Assembly (NCBI GenBank): GCA_947488635.1
Contig: CANLAY010000017.1
Span: 1-11,402 of the forward strand
Length of the DNA: 11,402 nt
Direction of reading: 5' to 3'
Origin: Candidatus Nanopelagicaceae bacterium
Lineage (GTDB): Bacteria > Actinomycetota > Actinomycetes > Nanopelagicales > Nanopelagicaceae
The notes beneath the pieces are model-generated. The model was given only the letters and a program-made list of their open reading frames with translations, made no database searches and was not told where the DNA came from. The first letter of the stretch is position 1. Each line of letters opens with the position of its first letter. This document shows, in pieces, positions 1 to 6,007 of this stretch. The position numbers and the translations under genes were made by a program.

Positions 1-515
1 AAGTAACTCTTTACTGCATCAACAATTTCGCGACGGCCGCCATAACTAATTGCCACGTTAACTTCTAAGCCATCGCTGCGAATTGGTTTAAGTGAGGCTA
101 GCTTGGTGGCCAGCCATTCCGGCAATAAATCCAAGGCGCCGACTGCTTTAATATTCCAGCGACCAGTTGCCGAGAGCTCATCTACAGTATTTCCGATGAT
201 TTCTAATAGCGCTGTTAACTCATCATCAGTTCGTTTGAAATTATCAGTTGAAAGCAGCCAAAGAGTTACAACTTTTACTTCAGCCTCTTCACACCAGCCC
301 AAGAACTCAACAATTTTGTTAGCACCAGCTCTATGGCCATGGGCAGGTGTTGAGCCGCCCAGGCTTTCCGAGTTCGCTTTCGCAAAGCGACGATTACCAT
401 CGAGAATTACACCAACGTGATGTGGGGTTTGGCTAAAATCTAAAGCCCGTACTAACCGATATTCATAGATCGGATACAGAAACGATTTAATGAAATTACG
501 AATACTGCGATACAA
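1..515 (-). CDS. uppS: cis-isoprenyl (undecaprenyl-type) diphosphate synthase, 3' end truncated by window edge
   Basis: Condenses isopentenyl diphosphate onto an allylic diphosphate to make a Z-isoprenoid, the precursor of the lipid carrier for cell-wall synthesis. It is a cytosolic enzyme acting at the membrane. About 171 N-terminal residues are present of a usual 240-260. Visible family motifs are the diphosphate-binding ILDGNRRFA with catalytic Asp39, GHRAGANKI (residues 60-68), LWLLSTDNFKR (85-95) and VAISYGGRREIVDA near the window edge; the C-terminal region is missing. The DGNRR form and the N-terminal YPIYEYRLVRAL stretch resemble the actinobacterial short-chain enzyme Rv1086 more than the main UppS (recalled knowledge), so the product could be Z-farnesyl rather than decaprenyl or undecaprenyl diphosphate. 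The start is TTG at 515, seven bases after a clear GGAG. This places the start 20 bp inside the preceding DUF3817 gene and implies translational coupling. Confidence 0.9.
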   Translation of the reverse strand, partial: MYRSIRNFIKSFLYPIYEYRLVRALDFSQTPHHVGVILDGNRRFAKANSESLGGSTPAHGHRAGANKIVEFLGWCEEAEVKVVTLWLLSTDNFKRTDDELTALLEIIGNTVDELSATGRWNIKAVGALDLLPEWLATKLASLKPIRSDGLEVNVAISYGGRREIVDAVKSY

Positions 516-813
516 CTTTTCGCTCCATGATTAGCGAAGCAACTGGCAGAGTTCCGGCCAAAATTAAACCGAGCATCTTCATAACTGGCCATTTAGCTTT
601 GCTCGCAAATTGAATTGCGGTCAGCACATAAACGGCATATACCCAACCGTGAATAAACGGGATCCAATCAACTTTGGCTTTCCAGCTCTCGTTATCGAAT
701 AAATAGGCAACTGGTAGATCAACAAACCAGAGCAAAAGCGACATGATGCCGGCCAAAATCGCCATGGTTCGATATCGCTTAACTACGCCGGACATTGAGG
801 TATCTCTGCTCAT
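496..813 (-). CDS. DUF3817 integral membrane protein
   Basis: A small protein of 105 residues with about three membrane helices (roughly residues 17-38, 52-70 and 74-93). The pattern fits the DUF3817 family: the start of the first helix RYRTMAILAGIM, a central IHGWVYAVYVLTA with His55-Gly-Trp, a basic ASKAKWP loop, and the closing LAGTLPVASLIMERK. The function of the family is unknown. It is found widely in Actinobacteria, often near respiratory or cell-envelope genes. Its ATG overlaps the SURF1 stop by 4 bp (ATGA), and its own 3' end carries the ribosome site and start of uppS, so the three genes are probably translated as a coupled unit. A second in-frame Met at residue 7 is a possible alternative start. 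Confidence 0.82.
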   Translation of the reverse strand: MSRDTSMSGVVKRYRTMAILAGIMSLLLWFVDLPVAYLFDNESWKAKVDWIPFIHGWVYAVYVLTAIQFASKAKWPVMKMLGLILAGTLPVASLIMERKVVSQYS

Positions 814-1469
814 GAGGTAACTCTACGACGATAGAAGGGAAGGTAAAGCACCAAAGCGGCCATGAGCCACCAGATGAAGACATAAGAGATGTGCTGCCAG
901 TAGTAGCCAGGCACTTTGGAATTATCGACTGAAATCTCAAGGCGGGTGCGATCGATCTTGGCGCTATCTACAACTTCGCTATTGGCCAAGATGAATCCGT
1001 CATAGAGATCGAAATCTGCCAGTCCAGCTTTAGTTAAAAGTAGGGTGCTATCGACGCGCGCTAAATTATCAGCCGAGTTAGGACCGCGATCTGAACTTTG
1101 GCTTGGTTGCAGGACACCGGTTACCGAAACTCTTTGCGACATTGCAATTTGTGGTTCAGTTAAACGTTCTGACCAAAGCCCGCGGACTACCAAAATCGCC
1201 GAGTTAGCATCTACTTGCAAGACACCGACTTCCCAAGCTGTAGCTGCTACCCCATCGGAAACTTGATTCTCACTTTTAAAGGTTGCGATGTAGTTGCCTT
1301 CGGTTGAAACGTTTTTTAAGAAATTTCTCGCATCAATAGTTACCCGAGGTTTTGCAAGCGATGTCAGCTCAACTGGTTCGGTAACTTCAACAACAGTTCG
1401 AGTTGAAGCTTTTAATTCTTGCGCACGATCTAACTGCCAATTCCCTAGCCCGATAAATGCTCCGGCCAT
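810..1469 (-). CDS. SURF1 family cytochrome c oxidase assembly protein
   Basis: SURF1 proteins help assemble the haem a3-CuB centre of aa3-type cytochrome oxidase. They have two membrane helices flanking a large extracytoplasmic domain. Seen here: the family N-terminal motif LGNWQLDR at the end of the first helix, a soluble middle part with VTGVLQPSQ, and a C-terminal HISYVFIWWLMAALVLY helix with a basic RRR tail. From ATG 1469 the protein is 219 residues, and this start has GGGAG eight bases upstream. However, it leaves only about 8 residues before the WQLDR motif, too few for a helix. The frame stays open upstream and encodes ERILSGLGVAL, which would complete the helix. No ATG, GTG or TTG exists there. 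CTG 1508 and ATT 1514 are the possible non-canonical starts. The stop overlaps the DUF3817 start. Confidence 0.85.
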   Translation of the reverse strand: MAGAFIGLGNWQLDRAQELKASTRTVVEVTEPVELTSLAKPRVTIDARNFLKNVSTEGNYIATFKSENQVSDGVAATAWEVGVLQVDANSAILVVRGLWSERLTEPQIAMSQRVSVTGVLQPSQSSDRGPNSADNLARVDSTLLLTKAGLADFDLYDGFILANSEVVDSAKIDRTRLEISVDNSKVPGYYWQHISYVFIWWLMAALVLYLPFYRRRVTS

Positions 1470-1509
1470 AAGCGCAACTCCCAGACCGCTAAGAATGCGT
1501 TCGTACAGT

Positions 1510-1644
1510 TTAATTCGTTTCGTCCTCGCTACGTTTTTGCATACGGGTATAGCGCTTATAGAAGCTGCGCATCAGAAAGACCATGGCAGTACACAAAACG
1601 ATCATAGTTAATGAGCCAGCTGCACCAATTTCTACATCTTTCAT
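1510..1644 (-). CDS. 44-residue single-helix membrane protein, too short for most gene callers
   Basis: The reading frame starts with ATG at 1644, preceded by AAAGGA with a 6-base spacer, one of the best ribosome sites in the window. The product has a short acidic N-terminus (MKDVE), one hydrophobic segment at about residues 6-25, then a strongly basic tail (RSFYKRYTRMQKR), predicting a single helix with the C-terminus in the cytoplasm. The TAA stop lies where the SURF1 frame begins, so it is probably the first gene of the SURF1-DUF3817-uppS operon. I do not recognise a named family. In related actinobacteria a small membrane ORF lies between mca and downstream genes (Rv1083 in M. tuberculosis, from memory), and this may be its counterpart, but that is inference from position only. 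Confidence 0.6.
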   Translation of the reverse strand: MKDVEIGAAGSLTMIVLCTAMVFLMRSFYKRYTRMQKRSEDETN

Positions 1645-1671
1645 AACTATTCCTTTGCTGATCGTTAGGAC

Positions 1672-1699
1672 TTGATCTTACTGATTAATGAGAGAGAAT
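1672..1699 (+). promoter_or_regulatory. possible promoter of DUF4307-greA, placed for a leaderless transcript
   Basis: TTGATC (1672-1677) and GAGAAT (1694-1699) are separated by 16 bp, each matching four of six consensus positions. Six bases separate the -10 from ATG 1706, so transcription could begin at the start codon itself. Evidence is pattern only. Confidence 0.33.
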
Positions 1700-1703
1700 A
1701 CTC
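1675..1703 (-). promoter_or_regulatory. possible promoter of the small-ORF/SURF1/uppS operon
   Basis: On the minus strand TAAGAT (1680 to 1675) fits the actinobacterial TANNNT -10 pattern and would give a transcript start near 1668. That leaves a 5' leader of about 24 bases, enough for the AAAGGA ribosome site before ATG 1644. The -35 region is weak. The element overlaps the opposing promoter of the DUF4307 gene. Confidence 0.35.
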
Positions 1704-1705
1704 TT

Positions 1706-2083
1706 ATGGCTAATGACTTCGATTACAACGATCGTTACGGCATAAAGCCTGCTGCGCGTTGGCGCCCAGTCGCTGCGGTAATTCTCGGCATTGGCCTGAT
1801 CTGGTTACTTTGGGCCGGGCTACATCATGCTCGTCCAGAGATAACATATAGATTGATTTCATTTACAGTTACTGATGATCGTGAAACTGTAATTCGTTTT
1901 GAAGCTACCCGCCGTGATGCAGATCGTGAATTGACTTGCACTCTGGTAGCTCGTGATTTTGACAAGTTAATTGTTGGCCAAATCGATGATGTGATTCCTG
2001 CTGGCCAGGGCTATATAGATCGCAGCACCACCATTCCTACGCGTAATTTAGCTGCTACTGCCACCGTTTTACGCTGTCTTTAA
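1706..2083 (+). CDS. DUF4307 domain membrane-anchored protein
   Basis: A protein of 125 residues from ATG 1706. It has a short N-terminus with NDRYGIKPAARWRP, one membrane helix at about residues 22-39 (VAAVILGIGLIWLLWAGLHH), then an extracytoplasmic beta-rich domain (ITYRLISFTVTDDRETVIRFEATRR, later TCTLVARDFD). It ends with a Cys-containing TVLRCL. This is the layout of the actinobacterial DUF4307 family, whose function is unknown and whose gene usually neighbours greA and mca. ATG 1688 is in the same frame and would add six residues (MRENTL). I prefer 1706 because family members start close to the RYG motif and because a -10-like element ends six bases before it; GAGAG nine bases upstream is a weak ribosome site. 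greA follows after 21 bp. Confidence 0.82.
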   Translation: MANDFDYNDRYGIKPAARWRPVAAVILGIGLIWLLWAGLHHARPEITYRLISFTVTDDRETVIRFEATRRDADRELTCTLVARDFDKLIVGQIDDVIPAGQGYIDRSTTIPTRNLAATATVLRCL

Positions 2084-2096
2084 ACTGCACTACCCT
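2068..2096 (+). promoter_or_regulatory. possible internal promoter of greA
   Basis: TTTACG (2068-2073) and TACCCT (2091-2096) are separated by 17 bp, and the -10 ends eight bases before the greA ATG. The bases just before that ATG (CTTTCCCCTT) are pyrimidine-rich and cannot act as a Shine-Dalgarno site. A leaderless greA mRNA is therefore plausible, alongside read-through from the DUF4307 gene. Confidence 0.35.
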
Positions 2097-2104
2097 TTCC
2101 CCTT

Positions 2105-2581
2105 ATGAGTTCACAGACCTGGTTAACGCAAGAAGCAGCTGATCGCTTAGCTGCTGAGCTTGCCAACCTCGAAACTGAAGGTCGCACAGAAGTTATTAAG
2201 AAGATCGAAGCTGCTCGCGCCGAAGGTGATTTAAAAGAAAATGGCGGCTACCACGCTGCGCGCGATGAGCAAGGCAAGATTGAAGCGCGTATTCGCCAGC
2301 TAAAGCAGATGTTAGAGAATGCAACTATTGGTGCACCTCCGGCAAGTGCTGATGGCGTAGTTGGTGCTGGCATGGTTGTTAGCGCAATCGTGGCTGGCGA
2401 TGAAATGAGATTCTTACTTGGTTCGCGCGAAATCGCTACCGATGATTTAAATGTCTATAGCGAAAAGTCACCACTTGGTTCAGCAGTGCTTGGTGCAAAA
2501 ATCGGCGACAAAGTTTCATACACCTTGCCTAATGGCAAGAGTATTTCGGTCGAGATTCTAGGCGCTGAGTTCTTCGCCTAA
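2105..2581 (+). CDS. greA: transcription elongation factor GreA
   Basis: GreA binds the RNA polymerase secondary channel and stimulates cleavage of the nascent RNA in backtracked complexes. At 158 residues it is full length. The N-terminal coiled coil (about residues 10-75) carries the tip motif EGDLKENGGYHAARDEQ, with acidic Asp42 and Glu45 equivalent to the catalytic Asp41/Glu44 of E. coli GreA. The C-terminal FKBP-like half contains GDEMRFLLGSREIA, SPLGSAVLGAKIGDKVSY and a closing VEILGAEF. The ATG has no purine-rich ribosome site upstream, and a promoter-like pair lies immediately before it. A hairpin followed by a T-run overlaps its stop codon. The DUF4307-greA pair is conserved in actinobacteria. 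Confidence 0.97.
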   Translation: MSSQTWLTQEAADRLAAELANLETEGRTEVIKKIEAARAEGDLKENGGYHAARDEQGKIEARIRQLKQMLENATIGAPPASADGVVGAGMVVSAIVAGDEMRFLLGSREIATDDLNVYSEKSPLGSAVLGAKIGDKVSYTLPNGKSISVEILGAEFFA

Positions 2582-2586
2582 TTTTT
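2559..2586 (+). terminator. rho-independent terminator of greA, overlapping its stop codon
   Basis: TAGGCG (2559-2564), a 10-base loop and CGCCTA (2575-2580) form a perfect six-pair stem, followed by ATTTTTA. The 3' arm contains the last two bases before, and part of, the greA TAA. The T-run reaches into the stop codon of the convergent ABC permease gene (3-nt gap). No T-run follows in the minus direction, so it should act on greA only. Confidence 0.65.
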
Positions 2587-3376
2587 ACTTTGCTTTATTC
2601 GCGTATTTGCGAACACTTAACGGCACAAAGATCGCCATAATCAATAACATATAGAAGATCGAAGTAATCAATGGGTACTCAGATGGGAATGACCCCGCTG
2701 TGGCGCCAAATTGATTCTCGAGACCAAACAATTCGCGACAAGCAGCAACCATCGTTGAAACTGGATTCCACTCGGCAAAATACTGCAGCGCTCTTGGCAT
2801 TCCAGTAGTAGGTGCAAATGCGTTTGAAAGGAATGTAAGCGGGAAAGTAATAAAGAAGCTGATGTTCTGAACTACTCGGGCATCACGGGCGGCTAAGCCG
2901 GCATAAATTCCAGTCCATGAAAGCGCGTAACCAAAAGCCAGTAGGAATAGAAATGCGAGAGCGGTATTTAAGAGGCCGCCGGTTGGGCGCCAACCAACTA
3001 CATAACCAGCTATACCCATCACAATTAGAACCAAGATATTTAGTAGCGAATCTCCTAAGGTGCGGCCAACAACAACTGCTGAACGTGAAATTGGTAGCGA
3101 TCTAAAACGATCAATTAAACCTTTTCCCATATCTTCAGCTAAGCCAGAGGCAGTTCCGGCCAAGGTGAAAGCCACAGTTTGCACGAAGATGCCAGGCATC
3201 AAGAGTTGCACGTAACCGCCTGGTGAATCGGTTGAAATCGAGCCCCCGAATACATACCTAAACAACAGTACGAACATAACCGGCTGAAGCGTCGAGAAGA
3301 TTAAGACTTCAGGCACTCGTGACAATTGTAGTAATTGGCGCTTAGTAATTATGAGGGCATCAGTTATGGCGTTCAT
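2585..3376 (-). CDS. ABC-2 type exporter permease, DrrB-like
   Basis: Membrane subunit of a drug- or lipid-type ABC exporter, partner of the upstream ATPase. It has 263 residues with about six helices, in the ABC2_membrane pattern: N-terminal TKRQLLQLSRVPEV before the first helix, FSTLQPVMFVLLFRYVFGG, the cytoplasmic coupling stretch EDMGKGLIDRFRSLPISRSAVVVGR (residues about 83-107), then SFFITFPLTFLSNAFAP and a terminal helix ending in basic SVRKYANKAK. Its ATG overlaps the ATPase stop by 4 bp and is preceded by GGAGG with a 7-base spacer, the strongest ribosome site in the window, favouring high and coupled translation. Family members export anthracyclines, other drugs or lipids. The substrate cannot be read from sequence. 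Confidence 0.92.
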   Translation of the reverse strand: MNAITDALIITKRQLLQLSRVPEVLIFSTLQPVMFVLLFRYVFGGSISTDSPGGYVQLLMPGIFVQTVAFTLAGTASGLAEDMGKGLIDRFRSLPISRSAVVVGRTLGDSLLNILVLIVMGIAGYVVGWRPTGGLLNTALAFLFLLAFGYALSWTGIYAGLAARDARVVQNISFFITFPLTFLSNAFAPTTGMPRALQYFAEWNPVSTMVAACRELFGLENQFGATAGSFPSEYPLITSIFYMLLIMAIFVPLSVRKYANKAK

Positions 3377-4323
3377 TTCGTTTCCTCCGCAGCATGACCA
3401 GTTAAAGCTAAGAAGACATCGTCAAGAGATGGGCGCTTTAGCCCAATGTCGAGTGGATGTAATTTAGCGCTATCAAATTCACGTAGTGCTTCTAGTAATG
3501 ACTGGGTGCCATTTTTCACAGGCGATGAAACTGAGCGCATTCCTTCATCAATATGGGCCGCAACACCGCTGATGCGAGTAATGATTTCAGCGGCTAACTT
3601 AAGTTGGTCGGCTTCGACGATTACTTCGAGTCGTTCACCGCCGACATCTTTCTTCAGCGCATCAGATGTTCCGCGCGCAATTACTTTGCCGTGATCAATA
3701 ACAACAATCTCGTCCGCTAAGTGATCAGCTTCTTCAAGATATTGAGTCGTAAGCAATAACGTCACACCACTTTCAACTAACTCATTGATTACGCCCCACA
3801 TTTCTTGGCGTCCACGTGGATCTAGCCCAGTGGTTGGCTCATCAAGAAAGAGAATTTTTGGTTTAACAATAATTGCGGCCGCTAAATCGAGTCGGCGACG
3901 CATTCCACCAGAGTAAGTTTTAATCGGGCGCTTAGCACTATCAGTTAATGAGAAGCGCTCTAGTAATTCTTCAGCACGGGCGATCGATGCTTTCTTGCCT
4001 AAGTGATACAAACGGCCGAACATCACTAAGTTATCCCAGCCAGTTAAAGTCTCATCGACGGCTGCATATTGACCAGATAAACCTATGATTTCGCGCACTT
4101 TATCGGGATGCTTTACTACATCAATTCCACCTACTGTGGCATGACCTGAATCAGGTGACAAAAGTGTGGCAAGTATGCGCACAGTGGTCGTTTTGCCAGC
4201 ACCATTAGGGCCCAAAACACTTAACACAGTGCCTTCTTCGACATCTAGCGATAACCCATCAAGAGCTTTGACCTCGCCTTTGCGATAAGTCTTTACGAGA
4301 TTTTCCGCGATAACTGATTTCAC
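3373..4323 (-). CDS. ABC exporter ATP-binding protein, DrrA-like
   Basis: Cytosolic ATPase that drives the DrrB-like permease. The 316 residues include Walker A GPNGAGKTT (38-46), the Q-loop region GLSGQYAAVDETLTG (Gln85), ABC signature YSGGMRRRLDLA (137-148), Walker B ILFLDEPTTGLD (157-168), and TTQYLEEAD (192-200), where the H-loop His is replaced by Gln194 as is usual in DrrA proteins. The C-terminal extension ends with LKRPSLDDVFLALTGHAA, the conserved LDDVFL motif of the daunorubicin-resistance family. It starts with GTG 4323, with no good ribosome site. A TAAGTT hexamer ends six bases before the GTG, suggesting a leaderless mRNA. The gene diverges from an MFS exporter across an 82-bp spacer containing a palindrome. 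Confidence 0.95.
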   Translation of the reverse strand: MKSVIAENLVKTYRKGEVKALDGLSLDVEEGTVLSVLGPNGAGKTTTVRILATLLSPDSGHATVGGIDVVKHPDKVREIIGLSGQYAAVDETLTGWDNLVMFGRLYHLGKKASIARAEELLERFSLTDSAKRPIKTYSGGMRRRLDLAAAIIVKPKILFLDEPTTGLDPRGRQEMWGVINELVESGVTLLLTTQYLEEADHLADEIVVIDHGKVIARGTSDALKKDVGGERLEVIVEADQLKLAAEIITRISGVAAHIDEGMRSVSSPVKNGTQSLLEALREFDSAKLHPLDIGLKRPSLDDVFLALTGHAAEETK

Positions 4324-4329
4324 GGGCTA

Positions 4330-4359
4330 AACTTACCCCGTAAACGACTTTGAAGCCAA
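4330..4359 (-). promoter_or_regulatory. possible drrAB-like operon promoter
   Basis: On the minus strand TTGGCT (4359 to 4354) and TAAGTT (4335 to 4330) are spaced 18 bp. The -10 ends six bases before GTG 4323, consistent with transcription starting at the start codon. The -35 abuts, and partly coincides with, the -35 of the opposing MFS promoter. Confidence 0.42.
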
Positions 4360-4378
4360 GAATCGAATTTGATTCAAT
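4350..4378 (+). promoter_or_regulatory. possible promoter of the MFS exporter pair
   Basis: TTGAAG (4350-4355) and TTCAAT (4373-4378) lie 17 bp apart, each matching four of six consensus positions. A start near 4385 would leave a 20-base leader containing GGAAAGG (4394-4400), a good ribosome site five bases before ATG 4406. The -10 lies at the centre of the 17-bp palindrome, a classical repression geometry. Confidence 0.42.
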
Positions 4379-4383
4379 CAAAT
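4367..4383. promoter_or_regulatory. perfect 17-bp palindrome, putative repressor operator
   Basis: ATTTGATTCAATCAAAT has eight-base arms matching perfectly around a single central base. The symmetry stops at 4366/4384. It lies in the divergent spacer, covers the candidate -10 of the MFS gene and sits 8 bp upstream of the candidate drrA -35. Size and AT-rich TTGA/TCAA half-sites resemble MarR-family operators, and TetR-type is also possible. No regulator gene is in the window. Confidence 0.5.
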
Positions 4384-4405
4384 AAATTATGCTGGAAAGG
4401 CAAAC

Positions 4406-6007
4406 ATGTCCGAAAGTCAGCAAGGAAAAGTTCATACCCATAAAGAAATAATGATCATTCTTTCTGGCTTGATGACTGGAATGTTGCTCGCAGCGTTAGA
4501 TCAAACAATTGTTTCAGCCGCTTTAAAAAGTATCGTTGAAGAGTTTGATGGTCTTGAGCATTACACCTGGGTTGTTACTGCTTACTTGCTAACTTCGACA
4601 GCTTCTACCCCGCTCTACGGAAAAATTTCAGATTTATATGGCCGCCGAATTGTTTTCCAATTCGCAATCGTTACCTTTCTATTGGGTTCATTCTTAGCTG
4701 GCGCTTCAACCAATATGGAGCAATTAATTGCTACCCGTGCCCTGCAGGGACTTGGCGGCGGTGGCTTAATGGCACTTACATTCGTAATTATTGGCGACAT
4801 AGTTCCACCACGCGAACGCGGTCGCTATCAAGGATATTTTGGTGCAGTCTGGGGCCTGTCTTCAGTTGCCGGCCCACTACTCGGCGGCTTTTTCTCTGAT
4901 CAAGATCAAATCTTAGGTATTGCTGGGTGGCGTTGGATTTTCTATATCAATCTTCCGTTTGGCATTGCAGCCATGATTATTACTTCGGCTGTTTTACATA
5001 TTCCAAAAGTACGTCGAGAGCATAAGATCGATTACATAGGTTCAGTTCTAATGGTCTTAGCGGTTTCTGCGACGCTGCTCGCGGTTTCGATCTATGGCCC
5101 TCAAGATGGCTGGTCAGATCCAAGGACCATTATCACTTTAACTTCTGGATTTATTCTGACACTGCTATTTCTACGCTGGGAATCTCAAGCAGTTGAACCA
5201 ATTTTGCCGCTAAGCCTCTTTAAGAATCACACTTTTAACGTAACTTCTATTTTAGGTTTCATTGTCGGTGCGGGCATGTTCGGCGCAATCATTATGTTGC
5301 CTCTATATTGGCAAGTTGTTCAAGGCGAAAGTCCCTCATCAGCTGGCTTAAAGTTAATTCCATTGATGTTGGGCATTGTTGTCACTTCAATCTTTAGCGG
5401 TAAAGCAATCACCAAGACTGGTAAATATAAGAAGTTCCCAATTGCCGGAACCATAATCATGACAACTGGTTTAGCGCTAATGACAACTCTTGGTATCGAT
5501 ACTCCATATTGGCAAGTAGCTATCTTCGCTGCCATGGTGGGCATGGGCTTAGGTCTATCAATGCAAACCATGGTTATTGCACTTCAAAATTCAATTGATT
5601 TCAAAGAACTTGGCGTCGCTACGACATCTAATACCTTCTTTAGATCACTTGGTAGTGTTTTTGGGACAGCAATATTCGGTACCATTCTGACAAACCGATT
5701 AGGTCATTACTTAGTTAAAGATTTTGCAGCTCTCGGTGCGAGTAATCCAGCTGCAGTTGCTGGCTTTGATGCGACTAAATTAGAGGGCGTCACCAATAAC
5801 ACTTCGATCTTGGCTGATCTGCCGCCATTGATTCAACAAACTGTTCTGCAATCTTTCGTAAATAGTTTTCATGTGGTTTTCGTTGTTGCAGCACCAATAA
5901 TTGCAATCGGAATCTTCTGTGCCTTTAAATTACGTGAAGTTCCGCTACGGACAACCATGGAATTTAGAGAAGCTAAAGAAGAGGCAGCTGGCGAATCACT
6001 TGGTTAA
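4406..6007 (+). CDS. MFS drug exporter, DHA2 (EmrB/QacA) type, 14 helices
   Basis: Proton-driven multidrug efflux protein of the inner membrane, 533 residues and about 14 helices, the usual size for DHA2. Visible landmarks are [10 protein letters not shown] in helix 1 with Asp32 (motif D1 of the EmrB/QacA group), motif [11 protein letters not shown] (72-81), an Arg-containing [15 protein letters not shown] (motif B) and [15 protein letters not shown] (motif C, the antiporter signature). The [12 protein letters not shown] motif between helices 5 and 6 is also typical of this group. The start ATG has GGAAAGG five bases upstream. The stop overlaps the start region of a second MFS gene. A candidate operator covers its promoter, pointing to inducible expression. 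The substrate is not predictable from sequence. Confidence 0.93.
   Translation: MSESQQGKVHTHKEIMIILSGLMTGMLLAALDQTIVSAALKSIVEEFDGLEHYTWVVTAYLLTSTASTPLYGKISDLYGRRIVFQFAIVTFLLGSFLAGASTNMEQLIATRALQGLGGGGLMALTFVIIGDIVPPRERGRYQGYFGAVWGLSSVAGPLLGGFFSDQDQILGIAGWRWIFYINLPFGIAAMIITSAVLHIPKVRREHKIDYIGSVLMVLAVSATLLAVSIYGPQDGWSDPRTIITLTSGFILTLLFLRWESQAVEPILPLSLFKNHTFNVTSILGFIVGAGMFGAIIMLPLYWQVVQGESPSSAGLKLIPLMLGIVVTSIFSGKAITKTGKYKKFPIAGTIIMTTGLALMTTLGIDTPYWQVAIFAAMVGMGLGLSMQTMVIALQNSIDFKELGVATTSNTFFRSLGSVFGTAIFGTILTNRLGHYLVKDFAALGASNPAAVAGFDATKLEGVTNNTSILADLPPLIQQTVLQSFVNSFHVVFVVAAPIIAIGIFCAFKLREVPLRTTMEFREAKEEAAGESLG

Noticed and set aside
103-420. Plus-strand ORF opposite uppS
   Set aside because: It is antisense to a clear isoprenyl transferase with catalytic motifs on the minus strand. 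The predicted protein is low-complexity and has no domain.
4360-4375. Second inverted repeat GAATC-N6-GATTC next to the operator
   Set aside because: It has only five-base arms and overlaps the much better 17-bp palindrome, so I do not treat it as a separate site.
4259-4441. Minus-strand ORF across the divergent spacer
   Set aside because: It overlaps the starts of both real divergent genes, shows no recognisable domain, and its composition is a reading-frame shadow.
5901-5999. Longer second MFS protein from TTG 5901 or GTG 5919/5934
   Set aside because: The added residues are polar, lie over the conserved end of the first MFS gene and do not resemble an MFS N-terminus. TTG 6000 gives a normal distance to the first helix.
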